Notes under the pieces: generated by a model
Database searches by the model: none
The model's input: only the letters and a program-made list of their open reading frames with translations
Told to the model about the DNA's origin: nothing
Shown here: positions 1 through 10,803 of the stretch, piece after piece
How positions within the stretch are numbered: the first letter of the stretch is position 1
How the letters are laid out: every line of letters starts with the position of its first letter
NCBI GenBank assembly: GCA_014058105.1
Contig: JACGCM010002893.1
Span: forward strand, 558,001-622,000
Reading direction: 5' to 3'
Length of the DNA: 64,000 nt
Origin: Kingdonia uniflora
Taxonomy: Eukaryota; Streptophyta; Magnoliopsida; Ranunculales; Circaeasteraceae
Made by a program: the position numbers and the translations under genes

Positions 1-1249
1 TTCACTTTATACTTCTACCACAACCAATCGCAATTCCAATCTTAATTCCAATCATAGACCCCACCTCTATTTACCATGTTGCAAGGGGATCCCAGTTATG
101 GACAATATCAAAATCCATTTACAGTTTCTCAATCGAAGTGACGCAAATGCGGCAATACCTATTAAAGGGGCGCCCCAGAAAGAAAAAAGAAAAGGAAGAA
201 AGAAAAGAGCACCCACAAAATAAAGACAAAGCGTGCAAGTGCCAGAAGATGCAGCATTTTTGGACGAGACGGATGATGTTGGACTGCATTGGACGGAAGT
301 AAACTTTACGTGTCTCGCAAGGGTGTAGGTAATAGCTTCTATCCAGACAGTGGGCCACACAAAGGGTTTTACTTTCTATCAAAAGGTCAATATTGCCTTT
401 AACAGAGACCCCGAGTGCCCTACATAACGATCAAGTGGGTCGACCAAATCTCAGTAGTATACCCTTAATGCAAAATGTGTGGCGTATAAGGGGATAGTTG
501 CTCAAGAACGATTTAGGAATAGCAGCAGGAAAACATAAGAAGATCATGTCTGTTCTAATTTCCTTTAACTCAATTTCGTTTATTTTTCGCGGATATACAC
601 GTTATTTATTTGTATTTGGTAATTTTGCAAATTGTAAGAAAACGATGTACACAAGATCTATCAAGGCTTGAATGGCAGTAATGACTTCAAACACCGTAAA
701 GCATATAAGATTTTGGCACGATAAACGTGATGGGCCAACCTAAGAGATGATGGGTTAAACCATACGGGGAATGTACTAAGAAATATAACCAGGAGAACAT
801 TGGATAATTCTTCTCAGGGAACTCGGTCGGATCAAACAATCTATCGGAGGACCCCGACGGCCCACTTACACCTCAATCCGCAGACCCAAATTCTAAATTA
901 GATTGTTTGATGGAAGTAGGCCCATCGACCAAAAACTCTTTAGAAAGAACATTGCAACAGAAAAGGCATTGGATGGTGTTGTTGCATTTGGTAGCGGTAT
1001 CCAAATAATGCTAGATGAACTATGGTTGGAGAAGAGACAAGCGAAAGAAAAAAAAATGAAAGAAGAAGAGCGGAAGCAAATCAACAATGGCAAGCCAAAT
1101 TAGATTTGGAACAAGCAAAAGAAGATCGTAAAATCATGGATAAAAACCTTAATAATCTTTCTGGACCTGTATGGCAATATTATCTACAACAGCAAGCTAA
1201 GGTCATGGAACATCTGGCCAAGAGGGGTGGACCAGGCTTGAAGTGGTAA
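1..1249 (+). pseudogene. Harbinger ORF1 (trihelix/Myb-like DNA-binding accessory protein), broken
   Basis: ORF1 proteins of PIF/Harbinger elements carry a Myb/SANT or trihelix DNA-binding domain and assist the transposase at the element ends. The sequence is collinear with A2 from 28677 onward, and the gene's start lies outside the window. Readable pieces include the N-terminal Gln/Asn/Pro-rich region, a middle trihelix-like part (about 240-540), and a Lys/Glu-rich C-terminal coiled coil from about 1020 ending GGPGLKW-stop at 1249. A likely intron lies near 550-650. Compared with A2, roughly 130 bp are missing after about 126. Stops in every frame make it a pseudogene. It converges tail to tail with the transposase. 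Confidence 0.7.
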
Positions 1250-1483
1250 TGAAATATAATTTAACTTTGCTGTATATAGAAGTTTTCTTTCCAAGAATGT
1301 AATTTACCATCCAATAATGTAATCGTTTGAATAATGTGTTTTGCTATTGAAGGATGCAATCTTGTTTTCGAAATATTTATTTCCGATAATATTGCGTTAA
1401 AAACAAATACCAGATTAATGCAATATCAAAAACTTGGTTAATAAACTTGTACGGCAAGAAACATTAAATTGCATGAAGAACAC

Positions 1484-2845
1484 TCAGATAATACAAGAAA
1501 TGGAGTACTTGGTTTGAAGATTTCCCTTCACGACCCACAAATGCCCGATTAGATCATCCTTTAGATCAAAGTGCAGTTCTCGACTTCGAATGCAGTTCAT
1601 TTTCAATATAAAGGATTTTATTGTTCCGCGTTCGCGTATAATATTGAACCATTTGCCTCGATGGTTAAGGGATCGGCCGGATTATTGTCTAAGTATGATG
1701 GGAATGATCATTGTTCCTCTTCGACGATCATATTGTGTATTATCACGCACGCCTTCATGACATTGTTCAAAACCTCGGGTTTCCACAATTTAACCAAAAT
1801 TTTTACAACATTGAACTGAGATTGTAAAATTCTAAAAGCCCGTTCTACGTCTTTTCGGCAACTTTCTTGTTGTTGAGCAAAAAAAAAAATTGTTTCGCTG
1901 TAACCGGATTAGTTATGGTTTGGACAAGTGTTCCCCATTTGGGGTATATGCCATCCGCTAGGTAATACACCATATCATAAGCTTTTCCGGCAATTGTATA
2001 ATTATAAGGCGGGGCGATACCATCGACCAGGTCGGTGAAAAGATGTGATTGTTGTAGGACATTAATATCATTGTTAGACCCTGGTAACCTAAAAGAAACA
2101 TGCCAAATCCAAAAATCGTATGAAGTTACTGCTTCAAGAATCAGTGTCGCCTTGGGGTAATGACCAGTAAATTGACCGTGCCAAGCTATGAGATAATTTT
2201 TCCATATCCAATGCATGCAATCAAGGCTTCTTAACATGCTGGGAAATCCCCGTGACTCTCTGATCGCTTTTAACCTTTCGACGTCGGCCACGTTTGGTGC
2301 TCGAAGATATTCCTCGCCAAAAATTTGTATAACCGCAACATAAAACCTTTCCACACATAACAATGTTGTGTTTTCTCCTATTCGGATATACTCGTAAAAA
2401 AGGTCTGCCATAACACCATAGCTTAAAAAACGTAGCGCTGGGACTACCTTTTGGTACGGTGATAACCCTATAGAACTAGCATTGTTGGGTTTTTGGACAA
2501 AGTAATGATCATGTGCAACGACTGCATAGAATATACGCATAAACATGTATCTACTCATACGAAAACGTCGTCGAAATTCTCATGGCTCATATGTGCAAAT
2601 CGGCTTGAAGTAGTCCCTTATAATGCTGTAATGCCCCAATGGGTGATCTCGCTATTCTTTCTCTTATCCTTACTATCCATGACACTCCCGCCATGACTCA
2701 AAGTTACATAATGTATTATTAGGTTTATTACAGTTTGGTGCAGAACGCAAATTACCGCCGCACAATCAAAGATAAGATCATAAAAGGAAGACGATGATAC
2801 ACGTGGAGGATCACCAATGGATGAATCGGATGATGAAGAAGACAT
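1484..2845 (-). pseudogene. Harbinger DDE transposase (HARBI1/ALP1-like), frameshifted
   Basis: This is an RNase H-fold DDE nuclease (DDE_Tnp_4 type) that cuts and rejoins transposon ends. The start chosen is the ATG at 2845, which begins MSSSSSDSS as in A2. The DHYFVQKPNN and GLSPYQKV segments precede the catalytic core. The first Asp is in SLDCMHW, the second in NNDINVL, and the Glu should follow in VERAFG. The C-terminal LKDDLIGHLW motif reads through to a TGA at 1484. There are two visible frameshifts. One is near 2600, between the N-terminal part and the core. The other is at the A-run around 1878-1889, just before the catalytic Glu. It converges on ORF1. Confidence 0.88.
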
Positions 2846-2962
2846 TTGAGGTTGTGGAGTTGAGAGAAGGGTGTAATACCAGATGGGGAACAAGTTTTCA
2901 ATTGAAGAGAGAAGTGTAAAAAGGGGAAGAAGAAGATATGGGTCTTGGAAATCAAGGATTTA

Positions 2963-3037
2963 GCGGTGAAAAGAACACCGCGTGGTGTTCCTTTTACTGC
3001 GGGTAAAAGGAACACCGCGCGGTGTTCTTTTCACCGC
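2963..3037. repeat. CpG-rich palindrome between transposition and PMD modules of A1
   Basis: A 75-bp near-perfect inverted repeat is built from iterated CCGCGYGGTGTTC units. It begins GCGGTGAAAAGAACACC, has a centre near ACTGCGGG, and ends as the reverse complement of the start. It corresponds to 31776-31867 in element A2. It lies about 120 bp upstream of the transposase start codon, between the two modules of the element. Confidence 0.9.
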
Positions 3038-3070
3038 GAATTGGTCTAAAACCCTATAAACTTGGCAACT

Positions 3071-3230
3071 TGTTCGAACAGCATCCAAGCTCGTTCGAAC
3101 AAAATTTGTCTATGGGACAAAATTCTTGGGGATTGAATATTGGTCGTTCGAACGAAATAGGGGGCCGTTCGAACGACTTGGGTTTCCTGGGCCAAATTCC
3201 AGAGAGTTAAGAAAGGGTCGCTCGAACGAC
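3071..3230. repeat. Array of CGTTCGAACG-type palindromes
   Basis: Five copies of TTCGAA or a close relative, mostly extended to GTTCGAAC, occur in 160 bp at uneven spacing. The stretch TGGGCCAAATTCCAGAGAG at about 3190 has a close counterpart in the array at 52788-53005, so the arrays are related. Similar arrays occur at 31896, 36270 and 39490. Function unknown. Confidence 0.75.
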
Positions 3231-3601
3231 TCTCAACTTCTTTTGGTGGGTCCTTCACAACGGCTTGTTTTGGATCACAACGGCTACTTTTTGCTTTATA
3301 TATATATTGGCTGGAGATGCTCTAACAACACTCCTCTACTTGAACTCAACAATGTCGAGTTTTTCCGCTCTAATACAGGATTCTTCGGTGGTATTTGGCT
3401 GGAATGAAGACTGCGCCCCTGGCTGCGTCCTATCACTATTTTGTTGATAATCTACCTTTCTGACAACTCAACTTCAATTAGTTATGGAATAAGATTCATG
3501 TCCAATTCAGGATGCACACAAAACTTCGATACCCTCCTGGAGATTTATATAACAGGTAGAATATTATTAAGGCTAAGTGTGATGAGTTTTATGAGATACG
3601 G

Positions 3602-3841
3602 ATGAGCATTGATATACGGGTCAGAGATGTTCCACTAACCTATATTCTCCGCGAAGCCAAAGATGAATGGTATGACAAATACAACCAGTTGTTCCCGTTC
3701 GAGACTCCATATCATTTTTTTTACCGGAACTACATCCCGCCTGATCCTTCTGTAAATTATCGGCTAGAAAACTATAGACGGGATCCGCTCCCCCTTACTG
3801 AATGGTCTGAGTATATTCTTTACATAAGATGTGAACGATGA
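3602..3841 (+). other. Unrecognised short ORF in the A1-specific insertion
   Basis: A 79-codon open frame contains a Tyr/Pro-rich stretch (YHFFYRNYIPPDP). The same frame stays mostly readable upstream to about 3470 with one stop. I do not recognise a family. It lies in about 1 kb (3050-4080) that A2 lacks, between the internal palindrome and the PMD 3' end, so it may be a captured or inserted fragment. Translation may be chance. Confidence 0.25.
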
Positions 3842-4092
3842 ATTAAATTTAATTGTATCTGTTTTGAGTTATATTTCGTGCCTAGAACTACTATTTTAAG
3901 AATTGTAATTGCATTTCTATTTAAATTCAAGACTCAAAATAAATTAATTAATATTGATTTATATAAAAATGCGGATCAGGTCGTACAAGTACTTATATAG
4001 AGAAATAAACCCAAAATTAGCAATATAATTTGTTCAACACTAATGTTTACAATAAAAGATTACGTCTACAAAAATATCAAAAACACATATAT

Positions 4093-6276
4093 CTACTGAG
4101 ACAGGTCAGAATCATCTCTAGTACGTCGCCCCCTGTAGCTAGTACCGCTTCCCCTAATTCACGGACCAGATCAACGTTGCCTCGTCCTCGCGCCACCTCC
4201 AGGTGGTAGCGGCACCACCCGTACGTCACGCCCCCTCCTCATATGTAGGTCCTGAACGGGACAAAGACAATTTATAAATATTTTGACAAAATAAATATGA
4301 CATTAAGAAATAAATAAATACATAAATAAATTACTTACATGTGCATATAGCTGGTCGTCTACACTGTCCAAGTGCCTCCTCAGAGTAGCTACCTCATCAG
4401 TCAACTCCTACATCCTCTAGGCGTCCCGCGTAGACTCTGTAAGGCAAAGTCGTTGCATACCATGAGTCAGGTGCCACAACTCCTTTGCATTATAGGAGGC
4501 AGACATCTATAGGGAGTCCTTCAAGCGGTTGATGGGGAGCAGCTCACTCCTCCCTGTCCACTCCATGTGCCACCCCGGGTCTGGCCCCTCGGGCTTGCCA
4601 AGCAAATTGAAGTCCTGGGACAAGCTATGAACCGACGCTGACATTATCACCATGAGTGTAATACCAGCCCTGAGTGCAAAGGGTCCGAATAGATCTATAT
4701 TCCCCATCCTCTGGGAATCTGTCAACAGGGGGCCTACCTCCGCAGTTTGGGCAGCTCAGTATGAAGTGTAAGTCTCTTGCTCCTCCTCTATCACAAACTG
4801 CTCACAGTCAACGAAGCCGGCCTATTTCATCGCCTGTAAATCTATTGGACTAAGATGTGGCGACATGCTAAGAGGAGGATCCAAAGAAATACCCGCAGTG
4901 CCAGTTAATTACCTCCAACATTTATCCCCCAAGTAATACTCGCAGTTTCTATTTGGGACTTGGAGTGGCATCCTCGTATGGGACAGGAGCGACGTTCTTC
5001 GTACATCATCTAACTCTGACACCGCAGGTTTCAACCAAGGTCGCCAGGTGATCATCTTAATAGTCTGGTAGTTAATGTGATATTTGTCTAGCATAAACAA
5101 ATTGCCTACCTGGTCATTTGTTTTCTTCCTGTTCCCCCTCTCCCATGCTCTGAGGTGCGGATAGGCCAAGAACTAAACATCTTCCTTGACAATAGGGTGG
5201 CCAACCCCACAATACTCGTAGAACCAATAATGTATTTCAGAACAACATAAAAAACAATTATAAATTATATTTAAGATGTTATTGGAAGATATTTGATTTG
5301 TAACTTGTAAGAAAAAAGTGTTGGTATACCGTCAAAAGTTGGGAAAATCCAATGATGGCACCCCCGGTCGTGACTGCAGTATCCAAACCATGGTACAAGA
5401 AAGCAAGAATAGCAGAACCCCAGTCATATTGGGCAACCTCGTCCAAATCGGCCACGGCCGTGAGATATCTAAGCGGGACGGTGTCGTTAGCCATTTGGAA
5501 CCACAAATATCCCATCATGAAGAGGATAAAAACATGAACAATAGTAATATTATTCTCCTGATCAGCTGCAATGGTCAAGTACATCCTCAAATATAAAATG
5601 TTGACATTCCCACTCTTTATATGGCTGTAATTAATGTTGGGGAGCAATTGCCTCGTATTGGATAAAACACTCCATGCGTCACCATACGGCACTTGTGTCG
5701 GATATCGGCTGATTGATAATGATGTCAGCATTTGGAAATCGAGAGGAGTGACCCCTATCTCCGCACACGGGAATAGAAACGTGTGCGTGGTCGGCCACCA
5801 ACGCTCTGTAAGCACCTGAATTAGCCGATTACCGGAATTGCCTAAGCGTATATCCATAAATTACCCGAATATATTCACCACGGCATCTCTTACAGGTAGA
5901 ATTGTGGAAATCTCCTTCCACACTTTGATCACCATAACGAATGTGCCGTGCGGACGCATCGAATCCCGATTATGTTCATTGGAGCATTTTGTCAAACACT
6001 TGATTTATGGAAATAACAAATTCACAATTACACTAAAACTTTCTGTGAGTTCATTGCCAGTGTAATAAAAATGAGTGACGCCATATGAAAGTTGGGTAAT
6101 AAATCTCTGCAGGTAGTTTCTTGGGGTGGGTTTGGTATAGGTTGTTGGGCATCTTCAAATTCTACTTGTTTTTTCTTCATTCCAAACCTCGACCGAGTTA
6201 CGGCTCGCTCTGGATCTCTTGTCACTCTAAACCCAGGTAATGTAATGTCGTGCGGGTTTCCCTTTGGTATATGCAT
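4093..6276 (-). pseudogene. Plant mobile domain (PMD, aminotransferase-like) gene of element A1, degenerate
   Basis: PMD proteins include Arabidopsis MAIN, MAIL1 and PP7L, nuclear factors tied to gene expression and transposon silencing. Related domains are often found on transposons. The start chosen is the ATG at 6276 (MHIPKGN), with a basic RSRFGMKKK stretch behind it. The diagnostic block is at 5857 downward: NRLIQVLTERWWPTTHTF, then GVTPLDFQMLTSL, then the ILFMMGYLWF and MANDTVPLRYL segments. A further exon (about 5225-4370) holds YPHLRAWERG and DSQRMGNIDLFGPFALRAG. The C-terminus ends with basic PLPPGGGARTRQR and a stop at 4093. Several in-frame stops are present. It starts 253 bp inside the right terminus and reads inward. 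Confidence 0.82.
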
Positions 6277-6451
6277 TGTGTTTTGAAAGAAATTGGGAAA
6301 ATTTTCAGGTATACCTTCGATTTGAGAGAGAGAGAAGGAAACACTATTATAAAACTCGAGTTGGGTGTGATTTTGGGTTACCGTACAGTGTTTTGAACTC
6401 TTCCAATTAAAAAAAATAAAAAATTACACGTGTACAACTCAAACTTGAGAG

Positions 6452-6532
6452 AGTGGGTGTGGGTTGGGTTTTTTGTGGGCTCCCTGTCAGAGCCCACACC
6501 CAAACTCAAACGGGGTGCTAGAGATGCTCTTA
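6452..6532. repeat. Right terminal region of A1 and TTA target site
   Basis: An imperfect inverted repeat of GTGTGGGTTGGG and CCCACACCCAAACTC (about 6455-6510) lies just inside the terminal GAGCATCTCTAGCAC (reverse complement of 6515-6529). The same arrangement is seen at both ends of A2. TTA at 6530-6532 is the presumptive target-site copy. Confidence 0.75.
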
Positions 6533-6921
6533 ACTCTGAATTCTCATACTCAAGTCTCTCCCCAATTCCCAAACCAGACGATCGAATCCCAAACCCTAAT
6601 TACTCTCAAGTCCCAAACCCAACCAGACGATTGAATCGAAATGAAAGAGTGAATTTGCAAATTTGCAAATTTGAGGAATCGAATCAATCGATTGAGTAAT
6701 ACAACGGGTATCCGGTATCGGGGTATGCTCTCTCTCTCTCTCTGAATCGAATTGCAATGTTGCTGTTTTTTTTCATGGTTTAGGTTGGAGTTCTTTCTTG
6801 TAATGTTGGTTTAGGAACCATATGACTGAATCTGTTTTTTATTTATTTATGGAATTAAGTCGTAATATCCTCTTGTTGCTATTTGGTCTGCTGAAAAGTT
6901 AGTCATATGACTGAATCTGAT

Positions 6922-7146
6922 CTACTCAAATTTTCTCCATTGTGTTTTGAATGTCCATGGTATTTTCTTTGTTTTAAGGGCTGAAATTGCAACTGAAAAA
7001 TCTGAGACAATCCATAGTTTCTTCCAACCTTTCTCAATAGCTTTTCTAGTACCATCATAAATTGTTTGAATTTCTACTGTATATTTGGTAGTATTCCCTG
7101 CAGATCTGCTGTATGCACCAAGGACAGTACCTGTACAATCTAACAT
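6922..7146 (-). pseudogene. LINE-type RNase H (RVT_3) fragment
   Basis: A 74-residue open frame reads DCTGTVLGAYSRSAGNTT, then AIEKGWKKLWIVSDFSVAI. This is the pattern of the RNase H-like domain at the 3' end of plant LINE polyproteins. In the family the second block normally reads xSDSxxxV, and here DF replaces DS. Both ends are cut off and no reverse transcriptase is seen nearby. It is a dead scrap. The flanking 6533-6921 and 7147-7380 hold only low-complexity CT repeats and nothing I can name. Confidence 0.7.
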
Positions 7147-7399
7147 GCCTTAATAATCCTGAGATCTTGACTGTTATTATGCATACTGCTTTCTGAAAGT
7201 GCTGCTGTATCAGCTATGCCTTGCATAATGTGTTGTTTGATGTTCTGCATCTTGGTGGTTTTGTAGTCTTTGATGCATGAGCTTTAATGCTTGTTTCTTT
7301 CTAGAATAGCTCTCCAATTATCTGTAGATTAGGTTTTGTAAGGTGGTGATCCACAAGTATTTGATGACTTGGTCCCCTAATATTTTTTTTAGTTAAATG

Positions 7400-7552
7400 G
7401 GGCGGGTCTGGGATTAGGTCTTGTAAGGTGGTGCGGATTCAGGGATCCCCGTTTAATTTAAACGGGTATCGCGGCGGGGATGGGGGGTTGAAACCTAAGC
7501 AGGGATGGGATTAGCTCTATCGCCCCAAATCCGCCCCATTGCCATCCCTACT
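7400..7552. mobile_element. hAT-like terminal fragment
   Basis: The stretch ends CGCCCCATTGCCATCCCTA. Its reverse complement TAGGGATGGCAATGGGGCG is the usual start of a common group of plant hAT elements. GGGGCGGG and GGCGGGGATGGGG motifs occur at 7399 and about 7470. No transposase is visible and boundaries are uncertain. Confidence 0.45.
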
Positions 7553-7556
7553 CTTT

Positions 7557-8172
7557 CTCTAACACAGTGAAAAACCGAAAAACCTTGAAACCAGCTAGCG
7601 AAGCACTTGATACCAAGCCATAACCTTCGGTGCGCTATTTTTCTGTCTTTCACTCTTTACATATTGAGTTTAGATTTCTTGTTTATGGGTTTTGGGTTAT
7701 GATTGCCATGGCGATCAATTAGGTTTTCATCACTATAGTTGATTCGATTAGGTATCTGTCAACGGTGAGCTGTGCTTGTGTTTTGATTAATTTTTGTGGG
7801 GTTCCATTGTTAGTCGTTGGTGATTTTTATGCTTATGTTTCTAATTTTTATATTTTGATGTATAGTAATTGTGTTGAGTATGATCTACACAGCAATAAAT
7901 ACCTTCTACTTAACAGATGAGGAACTTTCAAACTTGCTTTCTCGAAAATATGGTATTGACGAGGTAACAAAGACTACCCTTAGGATCTATGGCTGTGATC
8001 TTATCCAAGAAAATGACATTTTACTCAGCCTGTATCCTTTATATATTTTTTTAATTTATGTAAATGTTCCATCATTTATGTGTAATTCTATACTTCAGTT
8101 TTCCTACTTGCTTTTTTCCTCCTTAATTTTCCTAACTGACACAGACCGCATGCAGTAATGGCTACAGCCAGG
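7557..8172 (+). pseudogene. Degenerate copy of cyclin-L 5' region and exon 1
   Basis: This duplicates the start of the intact gene (10528-11090): 5' UTR, UTR intron, exon 1 and the first bases of exon 2. The exon 1 copy (from about 7880) reads MIYTAINTFYLTDEELSN, then YGIDEVTKTTLRIYG. Several residues invariant in cyclin-L ([10 protein letters not shown]) have changed. It stops just after GCAGTAATGGCTACAGCCAGG, where the sequence turns into the inverted copy at 8175. There are no later exons, so it cannot make a cyclin. Confidence 0.85.
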
Positions 8173-8174
8173 TT

Positions 8175-8720
8175 AGGGTAGTCTTTGCTGCCTCGTCAAT
8201 ACCATCTTTCTGAGAAAGAGAGTTTAAAAGTTCATCCTATGTTAGGTAGAAGGTGTCTATTGCCATGTAGATCATCCTTAACACAAGTACTATACATCAA
8301 AGTAAAAAATTCAGAAACATAAGCCAAAAAATCACCAATCACTAATAATAGAACCCCAAAAAATTTATCAAAACACAGGCACAACTCACTGCTGACATAT
8401 ACCTAATCGAATCAACTATAGTGATGAAAACTTAATTGATTGCCATAACAATCATAACCCAAAAACCCATAAAGAAGAAATCTAAACTCAGTATGTAAAG
8501 AGTGAAAGACAGAGAGATGACTCACCGAAGGTTATAACTTGGTATCAAGTGCTTCTCTAGCTGATTTCAAGGTTTTTCATTGAGTGAGAGGGAGAGAGAG
8601 GAGGTGTTTGTCTACAGTAGAAGTAGATGTGGCTGACCCTCTCCTCAAACTCAATTATACCGTAACACGGTGGGAAAACGGCTGATAGTCTTTAACACTT
8701 TATGTTTTTTTATAAGAAAT
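8175..8720 (-). pseudogene. Inverted partial copy of cyclin-L exon 1 and promoter
   Basis: Reverse-complemented, this reads part of exon 1 (AGACTACCCT back through TACACAGCAATAGACACC-like sequence, 8175-8290), then the 5' UTR intron, the 5' UTR and the upstream sequence of the cyclin-L gene. It faces the forward copy at 7557-8172 head to head, giving a hairpin with arms of about 420 bp. It also forms a wider inverted repeat with the real gene's 5' end at 10300-10913. Confidence 0.85.
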
Positions 8721-10415
8721 ATAGAGTGTGTTTGGTTCGTGGAAAACAATGGAAATGACAAACTGGATTTCCATGAAATCTGTTTGGTTCGCCATGGAAA
8801 TTAGATGGAAAATGTGTTTTTCACCATAGTGAAATAAAGAGAAAAATATGGAAATCTCCACCACCATCTGTTAGGTTGAATGTTTTGGTTTTCCTTGAAG
8901 CATCGAGGGCTTGGGTTTCACTCCATTTCGAGAAAGAAAAAAAGTGAAACGAGAGAACAAATTTTAAACCCCAAAATCTAAATTTTTAGATCAAATTTCT
9001 CGACCTCACTCAAATCCCTTAATCCAATCGATCCATATCTGCAACTTTGTTAAACAAGCTATGATTTGCTCTCTTTCTCAATTGCTGCTTGGAAGCTTGA
9101 ATTTGTTGTTGTAAGATACATTGATGGAAGTTTAAGATCTGAAACCACTTGAACAGTCGTTGATTGAGTTCTTGAGGTGAAAAATGGGTAAGAACGTAGT
9201 CAAGTTATTGGTTCGCGGAAAACGACGGAAATGGCAAATTGGATTTCCATGAAATATGTTTTCCACCATTTGGTTTGAGATGAAAAGTAATTGGTGGAAA
9301 ATGGGTTTTTCATGGTTTTTGAAAAGAGAACAAAAGATGGAAATTCCCATTTCCTCTTTCAAATTAGAGTTTTTTGATTTTCCATGGTTTTTCATCATTT
9401 TCCATGCGGGTTTTCTACAGTTTTGATAAAACCATGGAAATCCATATTTCATGGAGATTCAATTCACCATTTCCGCGGTTTTCCACAAACTAAACACATC
9501 GAATTATTTGTTTTAAATTCATCTAATCCTTCTTTAATGTAGATTCATTGGTGTTTGTTTTAACTTTAAACAAATGGGTTTAGCTAATTTAGCTTATACC
9601 CAAGTTAAGAATCCCAATGTTTTTGTGTACAATACCATCATCAGGGGTATTCCCTTTATTCTTCGCCGATTGGGGCGCTTGAAATGTACTTGGGAATGTT
9701 GAGAAATGGGGGTTGTCCGAAGGGTTTTACGTTTTTGTCTTTGATTAAGTACTGTAGTTTCAAGATTGGTATTGGAGGTGAGGTTTTGCAAGGGGGTTCA
9801 TAATCAAGTTTCGAAGCATAGTTTTGAATCACATGTTTTTGTAGGAACAATTTTGATTGATTTTTATTTGAACTTTGGTAGAGTTGATGAATTTAGAAAA
9901 TGGTTAAATGAAGAAAGATGATTTTGCATGAATTTAGAAAAGTGTTAGATTTTTAATTAATGATCTGGGTATTGAGTGAATTAGATGGTGGTGGAGATTT
10001 TCATATTTTCCTCTCTATTTCACTATGGTGAAAAACACATTTTTCATCTAGGATGTGTTTAGAAGCTTCAATATTTTTTCTTGAGAAACCATTTCTTGGA
10101 AACTATTTCTCAAGGGTAAACTATGTTTCGCATCTAAGCGGATGGGAAACCGTTTCCCACTTTTTTGGCTTATATTTTCTTATGAGAAAACACATTTTTC
10201 ATATTATTTTGGTTGCCAAACACCCAAAGTGAGAAACCATTTTATAATTTTTATTTTCTTACTTGATTTTTCATTTTTTTGGGCTACCAAACACACCCCC
10301 AATTTCCATGGCGAACCTAATAGAGAAAATAGATTTCATGAAAATCCAGTTTGCCATTTCCACCGTTTTCTACGAATCAAACACACCCTATATTTCTTAT
10401 AAAAAAACAGAAAGT
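8690..10415. mobile_element. Foldback/MITE-like element with captured PPR fragment
   Basis: About 110 bp at 8700-8815 (ATAAGAAATATAGAGTGTGT, then the TTTGGTTCG motif and TGGAAA runs) recur inverted at 10305-10415. Further copies of TGGATTTCCATG and TGTTTGGTT motifs occur at 9200-9500 and 10010-10320. This looks like nested foldback MITEs of the GTGTGTTTGGTT type. Because the repeat continues outward into cyclin-L sequence on both sides, the exact element boundary cannot be set by eye. A PPR gene fragment lies inside at 9574-9893. Confidence 0.6.
9574..9893 (+). pseudogene. Pentatricopeptide repeat (PPR) gene fragment
   Basis: The reading begins MGLANLAYTQVKNPNVF, then VYNTIIRG. After one frameshift at about 9650 it continues GALEMYLGMLRNGGCPKGF, then TFLSLIKYCSF. 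After another shift it reads HSFESHVFVGTILIDFY. This is the order of repeats in organelle-targeted PLS-type PPR proteins, with a pattern of N-x-F-x-Y-N-T-I-I-R-G and a following GxxPxxFTFxxLIK repeat. About 100 residues are present and both ends are missing. It sits inside an inverted-repeat element, so it is probably a captured fragment. Confidence 0.7.
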
Positions 10416-10509
10416 GTTAAAAGAGTATCGGTTGTTTTCCTATCGTGTTGCGGTATAATTGAGTTTGAGAAGAGGGTCAACTACATATACTTAAGACAAA
10501 TACCTCCCT

Positions 10510-10803
10510 CTCTATCTCTCTCACAGTGAAAACCTTGAAGCCAGTTAGCTAAGCACTTGATACCAAGCCATAAACCTTCGGTGAGCCATCTCTATGTCTT
10601 TCACTATTTACATACTGAGTTTAGATTTTATGTTTATGGGTTTTGGTTTATGATTGCCATGACAATCAATTAGGTTTTCATCAACGGTGAGTTGTGCCTG
10701 TGTTTTGATTGATTTTTTTGGTGGGTTCTATTGTTAGTGGTTGGTGATTTTTTGGCTTATGTTTCTGAATTTTTTATTTTGATGTATAGTAATTGTGTTG
10801 AGG
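10510..10803 (+). promoter_or_regulatory. Cyclin-L 5' UTR with probable UTR intron
   Basis: The sequence ending CCATAAACCTTCG is followed by a GTGAGC donor at 10581. A TGATGTATAG acceptor ends at 10789, 14 bases before the ATG at 10804. The same junctions are recognisable in both degenerate copies. The upstream boundary of the transcript is not visible. CT-rich sequence at 10503-10522 may lie near the transcription start. Confidence 0.5.

Larger units (their letters stand above)
1..6529. mobile_element. PIF/Harbinger-type element A1 carrying a PMD gene (left end outside window)
   Basis: This is the first of two family-A elements. Base 1 corresponds to about base 28677 of element A2, so roughly 390 bp of the left end lie outside the window. 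Gene order is ORF1 (plus), transposase (minus), PMD gene (minus). The right end reads GTGCTAGAGATGCTC, followed by TTA at 6530-6532. This matches the A2 right end CTGCTAGAGATGCTC and fits the 3-bp TWA target sites of PIF/Harbinger elements. A palindrome at 2963-3037 separates the transposition module from the PMD module. About 1 kb between that palindrome and the PMD 3' end is absent from A2. All three genes carry frameshifts or stops, so this copy is not autonomous as read. Confidence 0.85.

Noticed and set aside
2963..3037. MicroRNA precursor from the palindrome
   Set aside because: The stem is a near-perfect symmetrical palindrome made of repeated octamers and recurs at three places per element, which fits a DNA structure or binding site better than a miRNA foldback.
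3071..3230. SINE or tRNA B-box because of GTTCGAA
   Set aside because: No A-box at the required distance, no tRNA-like fold and no poly-A or T tail. The motif occurs on both strands in arrays.
4093..6276. PMD genes taken as host MAIN/PP7L-like genes that Harbinger elements merely flank
   Set aside because: All four lie between a terminus and the transposition module of one TIR/TSD unit at constant spacing, with no independent host context, and the copies are paired by element family.
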